From Bacillus massiliglaciei (GTDB taxonomy: Bacteria; Bacillota; Bacilli; Bacillales; DSM-1321): a stretch of DNA of 64,000 nucleotides. The notes below the pieces were generated by a model. The model saw nothing but the letters and a program-made list of their open reading frames with translations. It was not told where the DNA came from and searched no databases. Location: contig NZ_LT622360.1 of the NCBI RefSeq assembly GCF_900098925.1, positions 232,384 through 296,383 on the forward strand. Direction: 5' to 3'. Position numbers and translations under genes: made by a program. This document shows positions 7,458 through 15,519 of this stretch, piece after piece. Each line of letters starts with the position of its first letter. The first letter of the stretch is position 1.

Positions 7458-7558
7458 TATTATCTCCTCCGTTCTGAATTGGCCGCAGGCCCACAGGATG
7501 TGAGCCATTCATAGTTTGGCTCAGAACAGATTTTTTTAATAAGGAAATTTTTCACACT

Positions 7559-8371
7559 TTACTTCATATTAAACTTTTCTTCAAGGAATTCGGCAATGCC
7601 GTCTTCTTCATTCGTCAGAGTCACTTCGTCCGCCAAAGTCTTGAGCTGCGGGATGGCATTTCCCATCGCAACTCCGGTACCGGCATACTCAATCATCTCA
7701 AAATCATTGTCTTCATCTCCAAATGCAATGATTCGTTCTGGAGGAATATTCAGATCTTTTGAAATACGCTGAAGTCCAACCGCTTTACTAAGTCCGCTTC
7801 TCACAATTTCGATCACATGAAAAGGGTCTGCCCAACGGCGGTGATCAATAAGCTGTGCATGAATATCTGATAGGTAATCTCTGATTTGGCCGACAAACTC
7901 CGGATCCGTATCAATAAGCATGGAGGTTGGCTTTTCCTTCAGAAATTGACGCAAATCGCCGGTGGTGACTTTTGGATCTCCCATTTTAAGCATATCGATC
8001 AGTTTTTCATCATGATAATGAAAATATACGTCATCCCGCACTTCGGCAATAATATTATTGTATGTAAAGTGATCACAGGCATCAACGATCTCTTTGACCA
8101 CATTCATATCGAGAGGGGTATGATAGCTGCCCCAGCTTTTATTTCTTGGATGATGTACAAAAGCTCCGTTGAAATTGACAATCGGGGTAGTAAGGCCAAG
8201 TTCCTTATAATATGGCTCACTTGATCGATAAGGTCTTCCAGTTGCGATCATTACCTGGTGGCCATCTTCCTTTAATGTTAAAAGGGTATTTTTCGTTCGG
8301 TTTGAAATGGTTTTTTCCTTTGTTAATAAGGTTCCGTCGAGATCTAATACGATTAAATGTTTCTCTGCCAT
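7559..8371 (-). CDS. yitU: Cof-type HAD-IIB phosphatase
   Basis: A 270-residue haloacid-dehalogenase hydrolase. Motif I is VLDLDGTLL (nucleophile Asp about residue 9), motif II lies in MIATGRP, and motifs III-IV are SKAVGLQ and FGDEDNDFEM. The type IIB cap fits the length. These enzymes dephosphorylate small metabolites such as flavin or sugar phosphates; YitU of B. subtilis is reported to be an FMN or ARPP phosphatase. ATG 8371 is chosen over 8395 because AAGGTG lies 6 bases before it. Confidence 0.93.
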   Translation of the reverse strand: MAEKHLIVLDLDGTLLTKEKTISNRTKNTLLTLKEDGHQVMIATGRPYRSSEPYYKELGLTTPIVNFNGAFVHHPRNKSWGSYHTPLDMNVVKEIVDACDHFTYNNIIAEVRDDVYFHYHDEKLIDMLKMGDPKVTTGDLRQFLKEKPTSMLIDTDPEFVGQIRDYLSDIHAQLIDHRRWADPFHVIEIVRSGLSKAVGLQRISKDLNIPPERIIAFGDEDNDFEMIEYAGTGVAMGNAIPQLKTLADEVTLTNEEDGIAEFLEEKFNMK

Positions 8372-8402
8372 AAGCAACACCTTCAGTCTCATCAAATTTT
8401 AA

Positions 8403-8507
8403 TCATTGAAGCATACGCTCTCTTCTATAGCTGTTATACAAAATTTGCTGTAAATGAATAAGATGGTTCATTTCCTGCAGGACGCCCATATTATCTGTGT
8501 ATCTCAT
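8403..8507 (-). CDS. possible 34-codon peptide upstream of yitU
   Basis: An open frame MRYTDNMGVLQEMNHLIHLQ... ending RRERMLQ, in the 307-base gap between yitU and yitV. AAAAGG precedes it but with a gap of only 3 bases. It could form one amphipathic helix. No family is recognised; it may be chance. Confidence 0.25.
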   Translation of the reverse strand: MRYTDNMGVLQEMNHLIHLQQILYNSYRRERMLQ

Positions 8508-8678
8508 ATACCTTTTGAGAGTGCATCCTTTGTTCAGAAAGCCATTCTTACTAAACCCTTTTTCTAAGGAATTTAATCTTATTGTAAATCAATCTCAATT
8601 CTTTTTCATTCTTCAGCTATTCATGTATGATACATAGTAGAAGATCGGTTTGTTAAATTCAAATGCGGAGGGATAGAA

Positions 8679-9467
8679 TTGATTGCGATTGAAAAAGAAT
8701 ATATAAAAAATATCCCCGTTTTGCATATGGGAAAACAGGAAGTTTTTGGAGAAAAACTTCCATTGATTATATTTATCCATGGGTTTATGAGTGCAAAGGA
8801 ACATAATTTGCATTATGCCTATCTGCTTGCAGAAAAAGGATTCCGGGTAGTCCTGCCGGAAGCGGCTGGTCACGGTGAAAGAGGAACCGGGCTTTCGGAA
8901 CGACAAATGATGCCCCGTTTTTGGGAGATTGTTGTTCAGACCATTTCTGAATTGAATGAAGTGAAGGAAGATTTAACTTCAAGAGGCTTGGTCGATCAAG
9001 AACGTATTGGGGTGGCCGGTACTTCTATGGGCGGCATCATCACCAATGGGGCTCTCGCTGCTTATGACTGGATTTCAGCAGCTGTCAGCCTGATGGGCAA
9101 CCCTGCTTATGTGTCATTTGCGGAATACCAAATAGATGCGATTAAGCAGGCAGGTTTTAACTTAGACCTCTCAGATGAACAAGCTGCGAAGCAAATTGCC
9201 GGTCTCCGGCCATTCGATCTTACGTTAAATAAAGAGAAACTTGCCGGAAGGCCGCTTCTTTTCTGGCATGGAGCAAAAGATGCCACGGTGCCTTATGATT
9301 TCGCCTATCGTTTTTATCAAAATATTAAACCAAGTTATCGAGATGAGGATAAAATTTCTTTTATTCTGGATAAAAAAGCGGACCATAAAGTTTCAAGGAA
9401 AGGCGTGCTCGCTGCTGTTTCCTGGTTTGACCAGCATTTGAACCGTCCTGCAATGCAAAATATTTAA
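8679..9467 (+). CDS. yitV: alpha/beta hydrolase (YitV-like)
   Basis: A 262-residue serine hydrolase. It shows the oxyanion segment IFIHGFMS, the nucleophile elbow GTSMGG, an Asp in WHGAKDATVPY and a His near the end in KADHKV. Close relatives are carboxylesterases of unknown natural substrate. The start is TTG 8679, preceded by GCGGAGGG with a 6-base gap; no ATG fits. By synteny this is YitV. Confidence 0.92.
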   Translation: MIAIEKEYIKNIPVLHMGKQEVFGEKLPLIIFIHGFMSAKEHNLHYAYLLAEKGFRVVLPEAAGHGERGTGLSERQMMPRFWEIVVQTISELNEVKEDLTSRGLVDQERIGVAGTSMGGIITNGALAAYDWISAAVSLMGNPAYVSFAEYQIDAIKQAGFNLDLSDEQAAKQIAGLRPFDLTLNKEKLAGRPLLFWHGAKDATVPYDFAYRFYQNIKPSYRDEDKISFILDKKADHKVSRKGVLAAVSWFDQHLNRPAMQNI

Positions 9468-9527
9468 AGCTGACGGTCAACTTTGATATCATTAGATAAT
9501 TAAGAAGAATTTGAAGGAGTGTTGAAA

Positions 9528-9836
9528 ATGGATCAAGATTTAAAAGACAGCATATTAGGAGCCTTGGAACAGGTAATCGATCCTGAACTGGGCATTGATA
9601 TTGTAAATTTAGGGTTGGTATATGATGTGGATATGGACGATAATGGCTTGACGACAGTGACTATGACTCTTACTGCGATGGGATGCCCGCTTGCCGGTAC
9701 GATTGTTGACCAAGTGAAAATTGCTCTGGAAGATATTCCGGAAGTGAAAGAAACAGAAGTTAATATTGTCTGGTCGCCAGCCTGGTCGAAAGACCGTATG
9801 TCCCGATATGCAAAAATTGCTTTAGGGATCAAGTAA
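9528..9836 (+). CDS. yitW: MIP18/SufT-like iron-sulfur assembly protein
   Basis: A 102-residue DUF59 protein. Hallmarks are VIDPELGIDIVNLGLVYDV and the cysteine in LTAMGCPLAG. DUF59 proteins help mature iron-sulfur proteins; SufT in Staphylococcus is the nearest characterised relative. ATG 9528 is used because GAAGGAG ends 8 bases upstream; the in-frame GTG at 9519 overlaps that site. Confidence 0.92.
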   Translation: MDQDLKDSILGALEQVIDPELGIDIVNLGLVYDVDMDDNGLTTVTMTLTAMGCPLAGTIVDQVKIALEDIPEVKETEVNIVWSPAWSKDRMSRYAKIALGIK

Positions 9837-9838
9837 CG

Positions 9839-9876
9839 AAAAGGCTCTCTCCTGTAATGCAGAAGAGAGCCTTTTG
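9839..9876 (+). terminator. terminator of yitW
   Basis: AAAAGGCTCTCT and AGAGAGCCTTTT arms right after the yitW stop. Confidence 0.9.
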
Positions 9877-9905
9877 TTATAGTGACCAGCAAATGCAGCT
9901 GCTAA

Positions 9906-9944
9906 TAGGCTATTCCCTGTGATCAGGGGATGGCCTATTTTTGT
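9906..9944 (+). terminator. second hairpin with T tail after yitW
   Basis: ATAGGC..CCCT and AGGG..GCCTAT arms, then TTTTTG. It is a second T-tailed hairpin only 30 bases after the first, possibly a back-up terminator insulating the arg promoter. Confidence 0.65.
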
Positions 9945-10055
9945 TTATATTCATCTTTTTATTCATCTAACGAAAACGTACTTATGAAAAAAAGAGCGGA
10001 AGATTAGGAAAAACAGAAGAAATCTAAATTGTTTGTAAAACTTATAAAAATACAT

Positions 10056-10084
10056 TTGATTTTATTTTTATTCAGTCATATAAT
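10056..10084 (+). promoter_or_regulatory. SigA promoter of the arginine operon
   Basis: TTGATT (10056-10061), a 17-base spacer and a perfect TATAAT (10079-10084). Confidence 0.85.
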
Positions 10085-10117
10085 AGGATAATCATAGAAT
10101 AAATGGAATTATTCATT
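10064..10117 (+). promoter_or_regulatory. ArgR/AhrC operator region of argC
   Basis: An ARG-box-like ATTTTTATTCAG lies in the promoter spacer, reading TGAATAAAAAT on the other strand. A second pair, AGAATAAAT and AATTATTCAT (10097-10117), lies just after the start of transcription. Both match the ArgR consensus CATGAATAAAAATTCA in part, so arginine-dependent repression is expected. Confidence 0.7.
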
Positions 10118-10133
10118 TGGGAGTTGGTCGTTA

Positions 10134-11168
10134 ATGAAAGTTTCAATCGTTGGCGCCACCGGTTACGGGGGCTTGGAATTAATACGTTTCTTGGATAAAC
10201 ATCCGCACTTTGAAATTTCGTCTCTGCATACATCTTCTAAGTTTGACCAGTACATTTATGAAGAAAACCCTCAGCTTGCGCATATAAATATGCGGCTGGA
10301 AAAAATTGATCCAAAGAGGATTGCTGAACAATCGGATCTCGTTTTTCTGGCGACACCATCAGGAGTGTCTTCAGAGCTGATCGGGGCTTTTTCAGGGCTT
10401 GATATAAAAGTAATAGATTTGTCCGGAGACCTTCGGCTGAAAGAACCCGGCGTGTATGAAAAATGGTATGGAAAATCTCCTGCGCCACAGGCGGCCATTC
10501 AGGCGGCTGTCTACGGACTGGCTGAATGGAACAGAGAGGAAATCCAACAGGCACAGATCATCGCCAATCCTGGCTGCTATCCAACTGCTACGCTGTTAGG
10601 GCTTGCACCGCTGCTGACAGAAGGTTTTGCAACAGGCGAAGATATTGTGGTCGATGCAAAATCAGGCGTATCCGGGGCTGGGAAATCTCCTTCTGCTGAC
10701 ACTCATTACAGTGAAATGAACGAAAATTTCAAAATTTATAAAGTGAACCGGCATCAGCATATACCTGAAGTGGAACAGCAGCTGCGGCGCTGGTCACCGC
10801 AGGCGGGGCCCATCTCATTTAATACCCATCTCGTTCCGATGACGCGGGGGATAATGGCGACGATGTATATAAAAGCAAACAAGGAGACTGCAGCGGAAGA
10901 GTTAGCAAATCTATATGAATCGGTATATAAACAGCACCCTTTTGTTCGGATTTCGAAGCCGGGTCAATTTCCGTCCACTAAGCAGGTGTATGGCTCAAAC
11001 TTTTGTGACATTGGACTGGACTATGATGAAAGGACCAATAAAATCACGGTAGTTTCTGTGATTGATAATTTGGTAAAGGGAGCGGCCGGCCAGGCCATTC
11101 AAAATGCAAATATCATAATGGGATTAGACGAAACAGCCGGACTAATGAATAATCCTATTTATCCTTAA
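10134..11168 (+). CDS. argC: N-acetyl-gamma-glutamyl-phosphate reductase
   Basis: A 344-residue enzyme that reduces N-acetylglutamyl phosphate to the semialdehyde with NADPH, the third step to ornithine. The N-terminus has the nucleotide-binding GATGYGG; the catalytic Cys148 sits in NPGCYPT; the SGVSGAGKSP and HQHIPE segments are present. First gene of the argCJBD-carAB-argF operon, behind a SigA promoter with ARG boxes. Confidence 0.98.
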   Translation: MKVSIVGATGYGGLELIRFLDKHPHFEISSLHTSSKFDQYIYEENPQLAHINMRLEKIDPKRIAEQSDLVFLATPSGVSSELIGAFSGLDIKVIDLSGDLRLKEPGVYEKWYGKSPAPQAAIQAAVYGLAEWNREEIQQAQIIANPGCYPTATLLGLAPLLTEGFATGEDIVVDAKSGVSGAGKSPSADTHYSEMNENFKIYKVNRHQHIPEVEQQLRRWSPQAGPISFNTHLVPMTRGIMATMYIKANKETAAEELANLYESVYKQHPFVRISKPGQFPSTKQVYGSNFCDIGLDYDERTNKITVVSVIDNLVKGAAGQAIQNANIIMGLDETAGLMNNPIYP

Positions 11169-11185
11169 ATTTTTGGAGGAGAACA

Positions 11186-12418
11186 ATGAATATAATCGAG
11201 CAAGTACAGGAAATTAAGCAAGTAAACGAAGGCAGTATACTAAGTCCCATAGGATTTAAGGCAGCGGGAGTGCATGCCGGCCTGCGTTATTCTAAAAAGG
11301 ACTTGGGTGCCATTGTAAGCGAAACGCCGGCTTCAGCCGCCGCTGTTTATACACAAAATGTGGTTCAGGCTGCGCCGCTTGCTGTAACGAAAGACAGTAT
11401 AGCCAAGGAGGGAAAACTTCTCGGCGTGATTGTGAACAGCGCCTGCGCCAATGCCTGTACAGGACAGCGGGGATTATCAGACGCCTTTGAAATGCGAAAG
11501 CTTGCCTCGCAAAAGTTTGAAGCAGATGAGCACTTATTTGCAGTTGCTTCAACCGGCGTCATTGGAGAATATTTAGAAATGCCGAAGATTGAAAAAGGAA
11601 TCTCCCTGCTGGAGCCAATCAGTGAGCCGGCTGGGGCAGAAGGGTTTGAAAAGGCGATTTTGACAACAGATACAGTGACAAAGAACTGTGCTTATTCTGC
11701 TGATATCGATGGAGTGACAATAAAAATGGGGGGTGCTGCAAAGGGGTCCGGTATGATTCATCCCAATATGGCCACGATGCTTGGCTTTATCACGACGGAT
11801 GCTGCCATCGCACCGGTTGATCTTCAGACGGCCCTGTCGGCTGTCACGGATGATACGTTCAATCAGATTACCGTTGATGGAGACTGCTCCACAAATGATA
11901 TGGTGCTGGTGCTTGCTAATGGAGAAGCGGGGAATCAGCCGCTGCACCCTGAACATCCTGAGTGGGACGTATTCCTTAACATGCTGAGAGTGACATCGGA
12001 AAATTTGGCCAAACAGATTGCCAAGGATGGAGAAGGTGCGACTAAGCTGATAGAAGTGAACGTCCACGGAATGAAAACAAAAAAAGACGCTCAAATGATG
12101 GGAAAAACCGTAGTTGGATCCAATCTTGTCAAGACAGCAGCATTCGGAGCGGATGCGAACTGGGGCAGAATTATTGCCGCAATGGGGAGGAGCGGCGTTG
12201 ATTTTGATCCGGCGAATGTTACTATTTCGTTTGGTGACATTGTGGTCTTAAAGGATGGGGAGCCAACAGTTTTTTCGGAAGAGAATGCGAAACAATACCT
12301 TCAGGAGCCAAGTATCTCCATTACGATTCAGCTTCAAGAAGGCATCGGAGCAGGGACTGCCTGGGGCTGCGACCTGTCCTATGATTATGTGAAAATAAAT
12401 GGCAGTTATCGAACATAA
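11186..12418 (+). CDS. argJ: bifunctional ornithine acetyltransferase / N-acetylglutamate synthase
   Basis: A 410-residue protein that recycles the acetyl group from N-acetylornithine to glutamate, and in many bacilli can also use acetyl-CoA. The self-cleavage site is in HPNMATMLGF, with Thr197 as nucleophile and new N-terminus of the beta chain. NSACANACTG and the C-terminal CDLSYDYVKING are conserved. GGAGG precedes ATG 11186; argC ends 17 bases before. Confidence 0.98.
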   Translation: MNIIEQVQEIKQVNEGSILSPIGFKAAGVHAGLRYSKKDLGAIVSETPASAAAVYTQNVVQAAPLAVTKDSIAKEGKLLGVIVNSACANACTGQRGLSDAFEMRKLASQKFEADEHLFAVASTGVIGEYLEMPKIEKGISLLEPISEPAGAEGFEKAILTTDTVTKNCAYSADIDGVTIKMGGAAKGSGMIHPNMATMLGFITTDAAIAPVDLQTALSAVTDDTFNQITVDGDCSTNDMVLVLANGEAGNQPLHPEHPEWDVFLNMLRVTSENLAKQIAKDGEGATKLIEVNVHGMKTKKDAQMMGKTVVGSNLVKTAAFGADANWGRIIAAMGRSGVDFDPANVTISFGDIVVLKDGEPTVFSEENAKQYLQEPSISITIQLQEGIGAGTAWGCDLSYDYVKINGSYRT

Positions 12419-12432
12419 GGAGTGTGAAATAC

Positions 12433-13206
12433 GTGTCCGTTTTAGTAATCAAATGCGGCGGCAGTATAATTGATGAGCTTTCTGAATCCTTTTTCAGCAG
12501 TATAAAAACTCTTCAAAATGAAGGGCATCAAATCGTCTTTGTTCATGGCGGGGGACCCGACATTAATACGATGCTAAAAAAAGAAAAAATTGAACCGGTA
12601 TTTGAAAACGGGCTTAGGAAAACGACGGAAGAGGTTCTCGGTGTGGTAGAACTCATACTGTCAGGCAAATCAAACAGGAGTTTGTGTCATAAGCTGGAAA
12701 TGCACGGAATTAAATCGGTGGGCCTTAACGGTTCTGACGGAGGAATGCTTACTGGGGAATATATCGATAAGGCAATTCTGGGAGCTGTGGGAGAAATCAA
12801 GGAAGTAAAGCCAGATGTAGCCGGTATTCTTTTAGAAAATGGATACTGCCCAGTACTCACTCCAATTTCTGTTACGCCAGACGGTCAAAAGCTGAACGTG
12901 AATGCCGATATGGCTGCGGGTGCTGTTGCAAAGGCGCTTTCTGCTGAAAAGTGTCTGTTTGTAACCGATGTCCAAGGTGTCCTGGAGGAAAAAAAGGTGA
13001 TCCCTGAACTGACCAAACAGGAGACGGAAAAACTCATTTCAGAAGGGCAGATTTACGGCGGGATGATCCCGAAAGTCCGAACAGCTTTGAATGTCCTTGA
13101 AAAAGGAGTGGAAGAGGTAATGATCGTAAGCGGAAAATCCTCTTTCTATATGGATGGAGAATTTATCGGAACCAAGTTCTTGAAAAAAGAGGAGGCAATC
13201 CATTGA
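12433..13206 (+). CDS. argB: acetylglutamate kinase
   Basis: A 257-residue amino-acid kinase that phosphorylates N-acetylglutamate. KCGGSII at the start, FVHGGGPDIN and VNADMAAGAVA are the ATP- and substrate-binding motifs. Start GTG 12433 is preferred because AAGGAG ends about 10 bases before it; the GTG at 12424 is too close. The TGA overlaps the TTG start of argD by 4 bases. Confidence 0.96.
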   Translation: MSVLVIKCGGSIIDELSESFFSSIKTLQNEGHQIVFVHGGGPDINTMLKKEKIEPVFENGLRKTTEEVLGVVELILSGKSNRSLCHKLEMHGIKSVGLNGSDGGMLTGEYIDKAILGAVGEIKEVKPDVAGILLENGYCPVLTPISVTPDGQKLNVNADMAAGAVAKALSAEKCLFVTDVQGVLEEKKVIPELTKQETEKLISEGQIYGGMIPKVRTALNVLEKGVEEVMIVSGKSSFYMDGEFIGTKFLKKEEAIH

Positions 13207-14354
13207 CTGCACTATTTCAGACATATGCAAGATGGGATATTGAACCAAAAAAGGCAGAAGGGGCATGGATGACAAGTACAGAAGGAAAAAAGTATCTGGA
13301 TTTCACTTCAGGCATCGGGGTGCTGAATGTAGGGCATCAGCATCCGGCTGTGAAAAAAGCTGTGAAAGAACAGCTTGACAGCTTCTGGCATGTATCAAAT
13401 CTGTTCAAAAGTTCAGGGCAGGAGAGAGTGGCCAGACTGCTTGCTGATAAAACCGGACTAAGCAGGGTATTCTTCGCAAACAGCGGAGCAGAAGCCAATG
13501 AAGCAGCTATCAAGCTGGCAAGAAAGGCTACCGGCAGAAGTAAAATCATAACATGCACACAATCATTTCATGGAAGGACATTTGCAACAATGGGTGCAAC
13601 AGGCCAGGATAAAGTCAAACAAGGCTTCGGTCCGATGCTGTCTTCCTTTGAATATGTTCCTTTTAACGACGTGAATGCCATAAAGAAAGCGGTTGACACA
13701 CAAACGGCTGCAGTAATGCTTGAAATAGTTCAGGGTGAAGGCGGAATTTATGTTGTTCAGCAAGAATACCTGGATACCATTCAGACGATTTGCAGAGAAA
13801 CAGGAGCATTGCTGATCATTGATGAAATCCAGACGGGGATTGGCCGTACTGGCCAAGCATTTGCTTTTCAGCATTTTCAAGTAAAGCCGGATATTGTGAC
13901 ACTTGCCAAAGGGCTGGGAAATGGTCTCCCGATTGGTGCGATGCTTGGTTCAGAGGCGCTTGCTGATTATTTTGGTCCAGGAAGCCATGGATCCACTTTT
14001 GGCGGAAATCCGGTCAGTGTAGCAGCCGCCGAGGCGGTCTTACAAATTGTGTTTGAAGAGCAGTTTCTTCAAAAGGTTTCCGAGAAATCGGCTTATCTGT
14101 TTGAAAAGTTACATACTGCATTTAAGGAATCTAATGAAGTACAGGAAATCAGGGGAATTGGCTTGATGGTCGGCATAGAATGTACGAGTGAAGTATCTGG
14201 CTATGTAAAGGAGCTTCAAAACGTGGGAATACTTGTTTTAAATGCAGGACCTAAAGTTATACGGCTGCTTCCTCCGCTCACAGCTGAATTCACAGAAATC
14301 GATTTGGCCGTTGAAAAAATAAGCGAAATTTTAAAAATAAAAGAAACAGTCTGA
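13203..14354 (+). CDS. argD: acetylornithine aminotransferase
   Basis: A 383-residue class-III PLP aminotransferase converting N-acetylglutamate semialdehyde to N-acetylornithine. The PLP lysine is Lys236 in LAKGLGNGLPIGA; IIDEIQTGIGRTG and the FFANSGAEANEAA phosphate-binding segment are typical. It starts with TTG 13203, overlapping argB, behind AGAGGAGG. Confidence 0.97.
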   Translation: MTALFQTYARWDIEPKKAEGAWMTSTEGKKYLDFTSGIGVLNVGHQHPAVKKAVKEQLDSFWHVSNLFKSSGQERVARLLADKTGLSRVFFANSGAEANEAAIKLARKATGRSKIITCTQSFHGRTFATMGATGQDKVKQGFGPMLSSFEYVPFNDVNAIKKAVDTQTAAVMLEIVQGEGGIYVVQQEYLDTIQTICRETGALLIIDEIQTGIGRTGQAFAFQHFQVKPDIVTLAKGLGNGLPIGAMLGSEALADYFGPGSHGSTFGGNPVSVAAAEAVLQIVFEEQFLQKVSEKSAYLFEKLHTAFKESNEVQEIRGIGLMVGIECTSEVSGYVKELQNVGILVLNAGPKVIRLLPPLTAEFTEIDLAVEKISEILKIKETV

Positions 14355-14370
14355 ATTGGCTGTTTTTTAT
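14351..14370 (+). terminator. weak hairpin at the end of argD
   Basis: AAACAG and CTGTTT arms followed by TTTTA around the argD stop. The stem is only about 6 bp, so at most a partial terminator between argD and carA. Confidence 0.35.
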
Positions 14371-14376
14371 AGATAA

Positions 14377-14417
14377 AAATGAATAATTATGCTAAAGTAT
14401 ATATAAATATTCATCAT
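14377..14417 (+). promoter_or_regulatory. ARG-box-like inverted repeat before carA
   Basis: ATGAATAATTAT (14379-14390) and AATATTCATCAT (14406-14417) form an inverted pair of ARG-box half sites in the 79-base gap before carA. An internal, arginine-controlled promoter for carAB-argF is likely. Confidence 0.6.
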
Positions 14418-14433
14418 CTAAAGAGGTGGAAAG

Positions 14434-15519
14434 ATGAAAAGCTATCTTCATTTAGCAAACGGATCAACATTTGAAGGCAATTTATTAACGGAAACAACAG
14501 TACCTGCAACTGGAGAAATCGTATTTTATACAGGAATGACTGGGTATCAGGAAGTGCTGACTGATCCTTCATATAAAGACCAAATTGTCATCTTCACATA
14601 TCCGCTGATCGGCAATTATGGAATAAATAAAGTGGATTTTGAGAGCAAAAAGCCGCATGTTGCAGGCGTGATTGTGTATGAAGGGGGCATGGTGCATTCC
14701 CATTTCCAAGCGGAATATTCTTTAGCGGACTATCTGAATAAATGGGGAATTCCCTTGCTTAGCCATGTCGATACCAGAGCAGTTGTAAAAAAGATTCGGA
14801 AGGAAGGATCCATGCAGGCCGCTATTTCTGGTGATGAATCATTTCATATTGCAGGTTCGGGAAGCAATCCAAAACTGCAGCCGTACATTTCTCAGGTTTC
14901 CACTTCTGAAATCGTCTCATTTGGCAAAGAGGGTAAGCATGTAGTCTTAATGGATTTCGGGTATAAAAAATCGATTCTTGATTCCCTGCTTGCCCAAGGA
15001 TGCCGCGTAACGGTCGTGCCTTATGATACGTCATTTGATCAAGTCCAGGAGCTGAAGCCTGACGGCGTCCTCTTATCCAATGGACCTGGCGATCCAAAAC
15101 AGCTTCTTTATTTGCTGGATAATTTGAAGAAAATCATTTCACATTTTCCGTCCATGGGAATTTGTCTTGGCCATCAGCTGACGGCACTGGCCTTCGGAGG
15201 AAATACGAAAAAAATGCTGTTCGGGCATCGCGGCGCTAATCAGCCGGTCGTAGATTTGAAAACAAATAAGGTCTATATGAGCTCACAGAATCACAGCTAC
15301 GAAGTGGATGAACCGAGCCTTTCCAATACACCGCTTCAAGTGCGGTTCCGCAATGTAAACGATGGAACGGTAGAAGGACTTATGCATAAAGACCTGCCGG
15401 TGTTCACAACGCAATATCATCCGGAAGCCAATCCAGGCCCGGTTGAAAGTTCCTTATTGTTTAAAGATTTTATGCAAATGATAAATGACTATAGCGGGAG
15501 AGAGAAAGTTTATGCCTAA
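14434..15519 (+). CDS. carA: carbamoyl-phosphate synthase small subunit, arginine-type
   Basis: A 361-residue glutaminase subunit. The N-terminal domain carries GEIVFYTGMTGYQEVLTDPSY; the C-terminal class-I amidotransferase domain has the nucleophile Cys244 in MGICLGHQL and the His in TQYHPEA. It hydrolyses glutamine and passes ammonia to CarB. Location inside the arg operon marks it as the arginine-specific copy. It overlaps carB by 8 bases. Confidence 0.97.
   Translation: MKSYLHLANGSTFEGNLLTETTVPATGEIVFYTGMTGYQEVLTDPSYKDQIVIFTYPLIGNYGINKVDFESKKPHVAGVIVYEGGMVHSHFQAEYSLADYLNKWGIPLLSHVDTRAVVKKIRKEGSMQAAISGDESFHIAGSGSNPKLQPYISQVSTSEIVSFGKEGKHVVLMDFGYKKSILDSLLAQGCRVTVVPYDTSFDQVQELKPDGVLLSNGPGDPKQLLYLLDNLKKIISHFPSMGICLGHQLTALAFGGNTKKMLFGHRGANQPVVDLKTNKVYMSSQNHSYEVDEPSLSNTPLQVRFRNVNDGTVEGLMHKDLPVFTTQYHPEANPGPVESSLLFKDFMQMINDYSGREKVYA

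Noticed and set aside
11573-12094. 173-codon minus-strand frame inside argJ
   Set aside because: Antisense shadow of a conserved gene, with no ribosome site or recognisable family.
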